A DNA stretch of 64,000 nt from Bin52 sp965243345 (lineage in GTDB: Bacteria > Pseudomonadota > Alphaproteobacteria > Thalassobaculales > Thalassobaculaceae): NCBI GenBank assembly GCA_965243345.1, contig CBDEUR010000003.1, positions 4,340,001-4,404,000 on the forward strand. Reading direction: 5' to 3'. This document shows positions 36,483 through 43,806 of the stretch, in pieces (within the stretch, counting starts at the first letter, position 1; each line of letters starts with the position of its first letter). The position numbers were made by a program, and so were the translations under genes. The notes beneath the pieces are model-generated. The model did no database searches. It saw only the letters and a list, made by a program, of their open reading frames with translations, and was not told where the DNA came from.

Positions 36483-37364
36483 ATGACAACTGGCCAGGCG
36501 CCATCGTCCCGCCACCGCGCGTCGCGGCGGGGCGGAGTATCTTGGGATTCAGCCCCCGTGTCGAATCCCGATTGTCCGCTCGAGCCCGTCGAGCCGGCGG
36601 AGCCGTTGGCACCATGGCTCGGCGGCAAGAAGCTGCTGGCGAAGCATGTCATCAGCAGGATCGAGGCGGTCCCACACGACTGCTACGCCGAGCCGTTCTG
36701 CGGCATGGCCGGCGTGTTCTTCCGCCGCGCCCGTCGGCCGCGGGCCGAGGTGCTGAACGACATCAACGGCGACGTGGTCAACCTGTTTCGGATCGTGCGC
36801 GAGCACCCCGACGAGCTCATGCGCCAGTTCAAGTGGACCGTGGCGTCGCGCGCGGAGTTCTGCCGCCTGGTGGAAACCCCGGTCACGACGCTCACCGACG
36901 TGCAGCGCGCGGCGCGTTTCTTCTACGTGCAGCGGCTGTCGTTCAAGGGAGGACTTGGCGAGAGGACCCCGGCGTTCCAGTCGTGGGGTCCGTCACGGCT
37001 GCGCGCGGATCTCGCGTGCCGCCTGATCGCGGCCGCGCACGCCCGCCTCCAGCGTGTTCAGGTCGAGTGCATGGACTGGCACGCCTTCATCGCCCGCTAC
37101 GACAAGCCGTTCACGCTGTTTTACATCGACCCGCCCTACTGGGGTCACGAGGCGGACTACGGCAAGGGCCTGTTCGCGCAAGCCGACTTTGCGCGTCTGG
37201 CGCAGCTGCTGCACACGATCCAGGGCCGGTTCATCCTCTCGCTCAACGACCGGCCCGAGGTGTGCGAGACCTTCGCCGGGTTTGACTTCGAGGAGGTGGT
37301 GACAACCTACACCGCCAACAGCCGGGCGGCAAAACGCGCTGCCGAGCTGCTGATCTCGAATTAG
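36483..37364 (+). CDS. D12-class DNA adenine methyltransferase (Dam-like)
   Basis: A 293-residue N6-adenine methylase. Motif I is PFCGMAGVFF, preceded by WLGGKKLLAKHVISRI (the D12 'GGK' start). The catalytic motif IV is DPPYWGHE near residue 219, and LSLNDRPEV follows. It is transcribed opposite to all flanking head genes and starts 108 bases from the shared palindrome. The N-terminal ~35 residues look non-conserved, so the true start may be later. It probably protects phage DNA from restriction. It is one of two adenine methylases in this prophage. Confidence 0.88.
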   Translation: MTTGQAPSSRHRASRRGGVSWDSAPVSNPDCPLEPVEPAEPLAPWLGGKKLLAKHVISRIEAVPHDCYAEPFCGMAGVFFRRARRPRAEVLNDINGDVVNLFRIVREHPDELMRQFKWTVASRAEFCRLVETPVTTLTDVQRAARFFYVQRLSFKGGLGERTPAFQSWGPSRLRADLACRLIAAAHARLQRVQVECMDWHAFIARYDKPFTLFYIDPPYWGHEADYGKGLFAQADFARLAQLLHTIQGRFILSLNDRPEVCETFAGFDFEEVVTTYTANSRAAKRAAELLISN

Positions 37365-37374
37365 GAACTTGAGA

Positions 37375-37893
37375 TCATCGTTGCTTGTGACAGAAGTTCA
37401 GCACCAGATACGGCGGCATGTTGTTGTGGGGCTGGCCTCCTCCGGTAGGATCAGTGACCCTTCTGTGATCTTTTGGATCATCCTGTCTGTCGTTATCCTT
37501 GTCCCCCCAAAGGGGATGATTTGCAGTGTGCCTGTCCCGATAGCCGTGTTGATGACTTGGCATCTCCTCAATCGTCAGCACGTGTTCGTAGGCTCCACTT
37601 TGGTCGTAAAGACCAAACGTCCTTGTGTCTTCCCGGAGATCCGTGCCCGTTCCGGCGGCCAGGACGAAACGTCCTCCCAGCGGTTTGAAATTGACCCACC
37701 CGGTGCCCAAGCTATCGCACCGCTGATCGGTGAGGACGATTGATTTCTGAACGACCTCCAATAATTCGACCGCCTGCAAGATCGTCACCGCAGCCTGCGC
37801 GACGTCTCTGGTTGACCTACCAGAATCCTGCGCCCCTACGGGAGTCGCGGAACTGAGCGCCAGCGCGGCAGCAAGTATCAGGTGTCTGAGCAT
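37375..37893 (-). CDS. Secreted protein with tail-collar-like C-terminal domain
   Basis: A 172-residue protein with a clear signal peptide (LRHLILAAALALSSATPVGA, cleavage after GA). The C-terminal 100 residues (GGRFVLAAGTGTD, TIEEMPSHQHGY, then TGGGQPHNNMPPYLVLNFC) are a phage tail-collar / microcystin-dependent-protein-like fibre tip domain. Collar domains are normally on fibres, so one with an export signal is odd. It converges on the methylase gene (11 bp apart). GGAGAAAATC precedes ATG 37893. It could act at the host surface, for example in receptor masking (inference). Confidence 0.75.
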   Translation of the reverse strand: MLRHLILAAALALSSATPVGAQDSGRSTRDVAQAAVTILQAVELLEVVQKSIVLTDQRCDSLGTGWVNFKPLGGRFVLAAGTGTDLREDTRTFGLYDQSGAYEHVLTIEEMPSHQHGYRDRHTANHPLWGDKDNDRQDDPKDHRRVTDPTGGGQPHNNMPPYLVLNFCHKQR

Positions 37894-37939
37894 GATTTTC
37901 TCCCCGTTGTGATCCGCGCCCGCTTCGAGCGCCCGCGCA

Positions 37940-38425
37940 CTACAGCATGTCGGAGAGATACTGCACAACCAGCGTCGTGATCTCGTCGCGGTCGGCGTCC
38001 GACAGGCCCACGAACGGCCGCGCCGGGATATCGCCCCACGGGATCGGACTGCCCGCACCGGTGGTCCCGAACGCGCCTTTCTCGGCCCCGAACTGAAACG
38101 TGCCGGCATAGATGCGGCCGCTGCCGACCAGCACATCGGTCGCGCTCGCCTGGAAGGCGATCTGGCCGCTCAGGTGGCCTTCCTCGGTGCCGATCTTCTC
38201 GGGGTTGCGCTTCTTGCGTGCCCTGGTGAACTCCGAGAGCGGAGCCCAGGCATTGCCATCGGGATCCTGCTCGTCGCGGAAGCGTTCCCTCGTGGACCGC
38301 ACCAGGTAATCGCCGATATCGGCCATCGCCGGGGTGAGGTCGCGACCCGCGGCCGCCAGCTGCGCGAGCCGCCGCTCGGCGGTGTCGATGCCGGTGACGT
38401 CGATCTGGATCCGGGCTCCGGGCAT
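37940..38425 (-). CDS. Virion morphogenesis protein (Mu gpG-like)
   Basis: A 161-residue protein of the phage virion morphogenesis family. IQIDVTGIDTAERRLAQLAAAGRDLTPAMADIGDYLVRSTRERF and the DGNAWAPLSEFT / IPARPFVGLS motifs are diagnostic. In Mu, gpG follows F and is involved in head-tail completion. Here it is separated from MuF by four inserted genes. Confidence 0.9.
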   Translation of the reverse strand: MPGARIQIDVTGIDTAERRLAQLAAAGRDLTPAMADIGDYLVRSTRERFRDEQDPDGNAWAPLSEFTRARKKRNPEKIGTEEGHLSGQIAFQASATDVLVGSGRIYAGTFQFGAEKGAFGTTGAGSPIPWGDIPARPFVGLSDADRDEITTLVVQYLSDML

Positions 38426-38546
38426 GGTCGCTGCTCCCGTCGAAATCGTTCAGCGTGCATCTGCCTCGAACATTGCCTGTCCACCGGCCGGGGTGCAATG
38501 CTCCGCGTTGCATTGCGTACACGAGGCCGGTGAAGGGGGAACAGCC

Positions 38547-39005
38547 ATGCGAGTGATGCTTGCCGCGCTGATGATCTGCGGGCTGCTCGCCGCGGCGGGG
38601 ACGGCGCACAGCGATGATGGTCAGGAGCGCTTCACGCTGTGGAACGACTGCAAGCCTGTGAGCCTTGCGGTCATAAGCACCATGCCTGAGCTGCCGCGCG
38701 AGGCGATCGAGCAGTCGGTGCGAAACCAGCTGCAGGCCACGCAGATCACTCTATCGGAACGGGGGAATGCGCGCCTGCTGGTGACCGTACACGGCAACAA
38801 GGGCAGCGGTCCGCAGCCTTATGTCTCCCACGTTTTCTTTGTGAAACCTGTCGAAGACATCTTGACGAAATCACGAAGAACCGCTCCCACCTGGCTGCGC
38901 TTCCATGGCGGCACCAGGACCGGGACCGACATCCTGGCGCGGATCACACAGGACATTCAGAACTTTGTCGTGTCCTGGCTCCGGGTGAACGCAGACGCCT
39001 GCTGA
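38547..39005 (+). CDS. Exported hypothetical protein (moron-like)
   Basis: A 152-residue protein with a signal peptide (VMLAALMICGLLAAAGTAHS). AAGGGGGA stands 6 bases before ATG 38547. It lies on the + strand inside the minus-strand head operon, so it must have its own promoter. The mature part (FTLWNDCKPVSLAVISTMPEL...LLVTVHGNKGSG) has one early Cys and one C-terminal Cys that may pair. It resembles lysogen-expressed cargo. No family is recognised. Confidence 0.65.
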   Translation: MRVMLAALMICGLLAAAGTAHSDDGQERFTLWNDCKPVSLAVISTMPELPREAIEQSVRNQLQATQITLSERGNARLLVTVHGNKGSGPQPYVSHVFFVKPVEDILTKSRRTAPTWLRFHGGTRTGTDILARITQDIQNFVVSWLRVNADAC

Positions 39006-39017
39006 ACGTCTCGCTGC

Positions 39018-39293
39018 TTACGTAACGTCCAGGTTGTGCTCGACGAAAAAGTCCTTCAGGTCGGCCTGGTCGCGCAGCACCACATTCAGGTCGCGCACAT
39101 CCTGGCAGGGATCGTGCGGCCACTCCGCGATCTCGTCCCGCACCATTGCGGCTTGCGGACCCTCGGTGTCGAACCGCTGAAGGAGCTTCCGGAATTCGCA
39201 CAGGCGTCGCTCGAGACAGGCGGCACGGCCCTTGTTCTCGGAGTACTTCCGAACCGCCTTGCCGATCTCGTGGTTGTGATCGTCTTCAGTCAT
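39018..39293 (-). CDS. Hypothetical protein near the MuF toxin gene
   Basis: A 91-residue acidic, helical protein (DDHNHEIGKAVRKYSENKGRAACLERRLCEF...DFFVEHNLDVT) with no known domain. It is the third gene downstream of the MuF-ART gene and 14 bases after the 130-residue gene, and it converges with the exported + gene. It is a weak candidate for an immunity or accessory function. Confidence 0.5.
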   Translation of the reverse strand: MTEDDHNHEIGKAVRKYSENKGRAACLERRLCEFRKLLQRFDTEGPQAAMVRDEIAEWPHDPCQDVRDLNVVLRDQADLKDFFVEHNLDVT

Positions 39294-39307
39294 GCCGTTG
39301 ATCCCTT

Positions 39308-39700
39308 CTACCCGAAGAACAGAGGCGCGAGCGCCTTTTCGCTGATTTCAGACGGTGTGGCCCGATAGCCATCGACGGCCAGTTCGCACACAGCTTCCGC
39401 TTCGTTCCACTTGAACGTCACGACGAAACGGACTGCATCCGCGGCCCCGTCACCGGTCACCGTGATGCGATCGTTCCCGCGCCTGATCATCACAGTGCCG
39501 CTGCCATCTGTGCGGGAGAGCGAGTACTCATGCCCGGAGATGTCGCCTTGGATCGTCCAGCCATGCGGTTTGCCTTCAGCAGCGTTGTAGGTGCTGGCAT
39601 CGAGGGCAAGGCGGCTGCGGAGCTTCTCGAACACACCGTCTGCTCGACAGTCCTCGCGATACGGAAACACGCGCTTTCTGCGTTCTTCCACCCAGCTCAT
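39308..39700 (-). CDS. Hypothetical protein, candidate immunity gene
   Basis: A 130-residue protein with alternating strands (GWTIQGDISGHEYSLSRTDGSGTVMIRRGNDRITVTGDGAADAVRFVVTF). No family is recognised. Its ATG overlaps the stop of the 111-residue gene (ATGA). Small unrelated genes directly behind a polymorphic toxin are often immunity genes; nothing in the sequence proves it. Confidence 0.5.
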   Translation of the reverse strand: MSWVEERRKRVFPYREDCRADGVFEKLRSRLALDASTYNAAEGKPHGWTIQGDISGHEYSLSRTDGSGTVMIRRGNDRITVTGDGAADAVRFVVTFKWNEAEAVCELAVDGYRATPSEISEKALAPLFFG

Positions 39701-40032
39701 GCCCCGTCCCTCCGTTGGCGCGCCTCGAGATCGGCCGCTGCGCCGGCGTCGTCGTACTCGCGCGGCTCCAGGTCGTCGATCGGGATCGATGCGTCGTCAC
39801 CCTCGACAGCCAGGTCATCGAGGCTCTCGATGCCGGCGCGGGCCAGCGCTTCGTTGGTGTCCTGCTCGGACTGCATCTTGCGCTGGAGGTAGCCCTGCGG
39901 CTCGTCGCCGCCCGGTGCCGTGGACTCGAACGCGGCCGCGATCTCCGGCTTCTCTTCCCGGAACTCCTCGAGCGTCAGCTGTCGCTCGATGATCTGACCC
40001 GTCTCCGGATCCCAGCGTCGTGTCCTAATCAT
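39697..40032 (-). CDS. Hypothetical acidic protein coupled to the MuF toxin gene, candidate immunity gene
   Basis: A 111-residue, strongly acidic protein (DPETGQIIERQLTLEEFREEKPEI...LDDLAVEGDDASIPIDDLEPREYDD). Its start lies inside the last codons of the MuF-ART gene (8-base overlap), so it is translated with it. Its negative charge and tight coupling would suit an antitoxin that shields the ART domain, but it could equally be a head factor. Confidence 0.5.
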   Translation of the reverse strand: MIRTRRWDPETGQIIERQLTLEEFREEKPEIAAAFESTAPGGDEPQGYLQRKMQSEQDTNEALARAGIESLDDLAVEGDDASIPIDDLEPREYDDAGAAADLEARQRRDGA

Positions 40033-42235
40033 CGACTTCCTCGACCAGGAACCATTTGCGTCCGTCCGGCCAGTCGGCGGTCTGCAGCACCCGGAACCGG
40101 AACCCCGCCCTCAGCAGGGCCTCGTCTTCGCCCGGCGAATTCGAGAACGCCCTTATATCCTTACCACGCCGGGCGCGTACCTCAAAGATTGTGTTGCGCG
40201 GAAACGCCCGCTCCTGGCGGCGCGACGTGCTGCTGAAGCCCGCCCAGGTCTGCACGCTGCCGAGCTCGTAGGACGCGATCTCGGCCGGCGACAGGCGCAC
40301 CCCGCGCCAGAAGGTGCCGGCCTGGTCGGGCAGCCGGTCGAGCGCGTCGTTCAGCGTGAGGCGGTAATCGTCGACGCGTTGCGGCAGCAGCGGCTGATCC
40401 GGGCCGCCATGGGTCCGCAATGTCCGGTTGACTGCGTCGTAGTGATACCACCTGCCGCCCTGCTCCGTGGTGTACGACCAGGTCGTCGCCAGCTCCGGGT
40501 CGGTCATCCCGCGACGGTCTGCCCCTGCTGCCACCTTCGATCTCCCGGCGTTCAACGCGGTGCGGTAGTGACTGCCCAGTGCGCGGCGATGGCGCTCCTC
40601 GTAGTCGGGCAGGTTGGGTGCTGACCGCATGGCCTCGCGCACCCGGGGCTTGATCTGACTCTGCAGCAACCGGGCGCGGCGCGCCAGCAGGCTGCGGATT
40701 GCCGCGACGTCGGCCTCGGCGACGCCGGCGACGTCGGGTGCGAGGCGCGCGAAGTTGTCGGTGCGCCGGCCGAGCGTGGCGATATCGTCGATCTGGCGGA
40801 TGGCCTGGCGCCCCAGCGCGTCGGCGCCGTCCACCTCGGCGGCCGCGAACACGCGGGCATAGGCCGGGTTGCGGCCGGGATCGGCGAAGCCGTCCCACTC
40901 GGTGATCTGCGCGAGACGCTCGACGGGTTTGCGCCCGGCGCGGGCGCGCATGAGCAGCGCCCCGCCCTGGTCGATGCGGGCGACCGCATCGCGTCCGGCG
41001 CGGGTGAGCACGACGTTGTCCAGGTTCAGCCCGACGGCGTCCCAGTTCGCCATCCAGACGTCGGCTGCAAACCCTTTCAGAACGTTCTTTGAACGGCCTT
41101 TACCGAGCCTTCTGCGCCCGCCCAGGGTGCCCTCGTGGTCGATGATGTCGCTGGCGATGCCGACGATCGCATCGCCGTCGCGCACCAGGTGGGAGACCGG
41201 CGCGTCGATGCCGAGCTCGCGGTAGGTGCGGTTCGCCACCGCCTCGCCGTAGGCCTGCGCCGGGTCCTGGTAGAATTTCACGTATCGGCGGATCCCGTCG
41301 GTGCCCTCGTACAGCCCGCCCGGGTTGGATCCGGCCTGCCGGCCGACCTGGCGCACGGTGGCGTCGGCGCGCGAGATCTCGCCGATGGCAAACGGGTCCG
41401 CCGGCGTGGGCGGGTCTGCGATCACGCTGCGCCCCGGCGTGTAGGCAAAGCCGGGGTCGATGCCCTCGGGCACCTGGACCGTGCGCGGTGTCGGACCCTG
41501 CTGGCCGACGGTGACCGTGCGCATGTTCAGCGGCGGCGCGGTGTCGGGTCCGCTCTTGCCGAGGCGCATCATGTCACGGATGTTCAGGCCTTCCGTGTAG
41601 CACTTGCAGCCCCACCCGTTGATCGGGAAATGCGTATCCCACCACGGGTCGTCGTGCGGCAGCACGAGGCCGTCCCAGGCGAGGTGCTCCTCGCGCGGGT
41701 CCTCGGACGCATGGGAATGCCGATAGCGCCAGAAGGGCCGGCGAGCGGCACCGGCCTTCATCTGCTGAAAGCGGCCGGCGGAGTAGCTCTGGCGCAGGTT
41801 GGTGTCGTAGATCACCCGCGTTCGCCATGTGCGCCCGCCCTTGTACGACCAGCCATGCTGCGCGGCGATCTGATCGAAGTCCTGGCGGAACTTCGCGAGC
41901 GTGGTGCCCTCGGCGATCGCGCTGTCGACCGCGCTTCGCAGGTCGGCGACCAGGTTGGCATGGGCAGCACCCGCGACCACGAAGGCGCGGTCGTGCTCGG
42001 CCTCCCAGATATCGGTCCAGGACTGCGTCGGCAGGTCGAGCTTCGAGCGGAAGAACGCGATCTGCTCGGCAAACTCGAGGCGCGCGTGCTGGGTTGCCGC
42101 GGTCGCCAGCGCCGGTGTTTCCTCGACGTCGTAGCGCCCGGCCAGGTTGGCCGCCACCAGGGCGGGCCCGAACCCGTCGACGAAGTCGGTGACGTCCGGT
42201 GTCGGCGCGCGCGGCGAGGAGAGCCACGCATTCAT
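40025..42235 (-). CDS. MuF head protein fused to a kinase-like domain and an ADP-ribosyltransferase domain (virion-borne polymorphic toxin)
   Basis: A 736-residue open frame. Residues about 50-270 are a MuF/gp30 head-morphogenesis domain (FFRSKLDLPTQSWTDIW, HDRAFVVAGA, FRQDFDQIAAQHGW, INGWGCKCY). Residues about 300-470 look like a HipA/PI4K-type kinase fold: GGLYEGTDGIRRYVKFY with K320, ANWD...DN at 396-407, and D422 in ARIDQGGAL. The C-terminal ~110 residues are an ADP-ribosyltransferase: R644 in FWRGV, S-T-S 669-671, and E703-D-E705. MuF proteins enter the capsid, so the toxin could be injected with DNA. Residues 1-45 instead resemble the portal C-terminus, and ATG 42235 lacks a good ribosome site; see the portal entry. 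Confidence 0.85.
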   Translation of the reverse strand: MNAWLSSPRAPTPDVTDFVDGFGPALVAANLAGRYDVEETPALATAATQHARLEFAEQIAFFRSKLDLPTQSWTDIWEAEHDRAFVVAGAAHANLVADLRSAVDSAIAEGTTLAKFRQDFDQIAAQHGWSYKGGRTWRTRVIYDTNLRQSYSAGRFQQMKAGAARRPFWRYRHSHASEDPREEHLAWDGLVLPHDDPWWDTHFPINGWGCKCYTEGLNIRDMMRLGKSGPDTAPPLNMRTVTVGQQGPTPRTVQVPEGIDPGFAYTPGRSVIADPPTPADPFAIGEISRADATVRQVGRQAGSNPGGLYEGTDGIRRYVKFYQDPAQAYGEAVANRTYRELGIDAPVSHLVRDGDAIVGIASDIIDHEGTLGGRRRLGKGRSKNVLKGFAADVWMANWDAVGLNLDNVVLTRAGRDAVARIDQGGALLMRARAGRKPVERLAQITEWDGFADPGRNPAYARVFAAAEVDGADALGRQAIRQIDDIATLGRRTDNFARLAPDVAGVAEADVAAIRSLLARRARLLQSQIKPRVREAMRSAPNLPDYEERHRRALGSHYRTALNAGRSKVAAGADRRGMTDPELATTWSYTTEQGGRWYHYDAVNRTLRTHGGPDQPLLPQRVDDYRLTLNDALDRLPDQAGTFWRGVRLSPAEIASYELGSVQTWAGFSSTSRRQERAFPRNTIFEVRARRGKDIRAFSNSPGEDEALLRAGFRFRVLQTADWPDGRKWFLVEEVDD

Positions 42236-42348
42236 CGCGTCCAGCCGCCCGGCTGCCTCCTGGAGCGAGGCGGCGTCTGCCAGCCCGGCCGCGATCGCAG
42301 CCGCCCAGGCATCGATGAGCGGGCCGAGCTCGCGCGCGGCCCTTACGG

Positions 42349-43806
42349 TCAGCTCCGCGGCCGGCGTATCGTCCGGATCCGCCGCTGCCGCCAGCGCGCT
42401 CTTGTTGCCGCCGGCGTCACGCGCCCCGCCGGCGGCCGCGAAGGGGGGTCGGTCGCCCCGCGCGCAGTGGCGTCCTCGGGGCCGTCGTCAGGCTTGTCGT
42501 CATCGTCGGTGTTGTCCGGCTTGCCGCCGTTGTCCGGATCGTCCGGGTCCGCCGGCATCGCGCGCGCCTCGAGCACCTCCTCGCCGTCCTCGGGCGGATC
42601 GAGGCCCAGCATCTCGAGGACCTCCACGGAGCGCACCCGCAGCCCCAGCGGCACCAGCTTCGCCAGCGCGTCGGAGACCCGCGCGATATCGAGCGTTTCC
42701 TCGCGCCCGATCAGGATCTGCGGATACCGCGTGCGCTCGCCGCGGTTCAGTGCCACCAGCGGGCGCGCGATGTCGCGCGAGAGCGTCTGCGAGAGCGCGG
42801 TGGCGTCCGAGCGCTCGATGTCGCGCCTGACCTCGTCGTGCACGTCGCCGAGCGCGCGCGAGCCGCTGTCGCCGACCTCGGTGGTCAGTGTCTGGCCCAG
42901 CACGGCTTTCGAAATCAGCGAATCGATATAGGCGAGCAGCTGCTGGTGGACCACGGTCTGCCCGGGCGCGCCCTGGGTCTGGCCGGAGACGAACTCCAGC
43001 ATCATCGACTCCGGGATCATCGCAGCGGCGTCGGTGCCCAGGTTGGTGAGCGCGCGCAACAACACGGCCTTGTCCTCGGGGCTCGCCTTCGGCGGGAACT
43101 TCCCCAGCCGGAACGGCTGGCCGTAAGTTTCGATGAACTGGACCCAGTCGCGCACCGCGTAGTTTGCGAAGAGGTAGTACCAGCCCACCATGCGCGCAAA
43201 ACCGCCGCGGATCGGCAGGCCCGACTTCGCCTGGAAGCGGTGGACCACGAACTTGTAGGGCGCGAGCGGCTGCCTGCGGTTCTCCAGGTCGCGCAGTGTC
43301 AAGGTGCGCCCGTCGATATCGTCGAACTCGAACCAGCGCGGATCGCGGTACTCGAGGCGCTGCGGCCACCACTGGCGCCCGGACCGGTCCCACATGATCT
43401 CGGTGACCGAGAACCCCTTGCCGAGCGCATCCATCATCTCGACGAGCTCGTCCTCGAGCGGTTCGTTCTCGAGCCACTCCTGCACCAGGTCGGCGTCGGC
43501 CTGCGCCTCGGCATCGTCGCCGGCAGGCAGGACCTGGACGTCCAGCTGGGCGACCTGGCGCTTGCGCGTCCCCAGCACCGCCAGGTAGTGCAGGTTCTTC
43601 TCCTCCATCTCCTCGGCGAGCTCGAGGTAGCGGATCGCGTCCCCGGTTTCGGCCTCGCGCAGCAGTGCGCCGAGACGCCCCGGGTCCAGCCCCTGCGCCG
43701 GATGGCCGGACAGGATCGAGCGGACGCCCGAAATCGTCGGGCCGGCCAGATCCTGGCGCAGCTTGCTCGTGTCGATGACGTGTCCGTAGTGGTCGTAAAG
43801 CGGCAT
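42349..43806 (-). CDS. Portal protein (Mu gp29-like, DUF935), zero-frame product
   Basis: A 485-residue frame. MPLYDHYGHVIDTSKLRQDLAGPTISGVRS, then GKGFSVTEIMWDRSG and KFVVHRFQAKSGLPIRGGFARMVGWYYLFANYAVRDWVQFIETYGQPFRLGK identify the Mu-type portal that docks the terminase. ATG 43806 overlaps the terminase stop. The last 30 zero-frame residues are an Arg/Pro-rich string unlike any portal. The conserved C-terminus (RELGPLIDAWAAAIAAGLADA...GPALVAANLAGRYDVEE) instead runs in the -1 frame and flows without a stop into MuF. A C-CCC-CCT heptamer (+ 42442-42448) in correct phase could provide the shift; a 1-base deletion is the alternative. Confidence 0.88.
   Translation of the reverse strand: MPLYDHYGHVIDTSKLRQDLAGPTISGVRSILSGHPAQGLDPGRLGALLREAETGDAIRYLELAEEMEEKNLHYLAVLGTRKRQVAQLDVQVLPAGDDAEAQADADLVQEWLENEPLEDELVEMMDALGKGFSVTEIMWDRSGRQWWPQRLEYRDPRWFEFDDIDGRTLTLRDLENRRQPLAPYKFVVHRFQAKSGLPIRGGFARMVGWYYLFANYAVRDWVQFIETYGQPFRLGKFPPKASPEDKAVLLRALTNLGTDAAAMIPESMMLEFVSGQTQGAPGQTVVHQQLLAYIDSLISKAVLGQTLTTEVGDSGSRALGDVHDEVRRDIERSDATALSQTLSRDIARPLVALNRGERTRYPQILIGREETLDIARVSDALAKLVPLGLRVRSVEVLEMLGLDPPEDGEEVLEARAMPADPDDPDNGGKPDNTDDDDKPDDGPEDATARGATDPPSRPPAGRVTPAATRARWRQRRIRTIRRPRS
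42442..42448 (-). promoter_or_regulatory. Putative -1 ribosomal frameshift site joining portal and MuF
   Basis: On the minus strand the zero frame reads GA[C]-[CCC]-[CCT]-TCG, a perfect X-XXY-YYZ slippery heptamer. A -1 slip continues as TTC-GCG-GCC and enters the frame holding the conserved portal C-terminus and then MuF. A sequencing or mutational loss of one C in a seven-C run would give the same picture. Confidence 0.5.

Noticed and set aside
41135..42931. Long + strand open frame opposite MuF and the portal
   Set aside because: Antisense of recognised genes with low-complexity translation.
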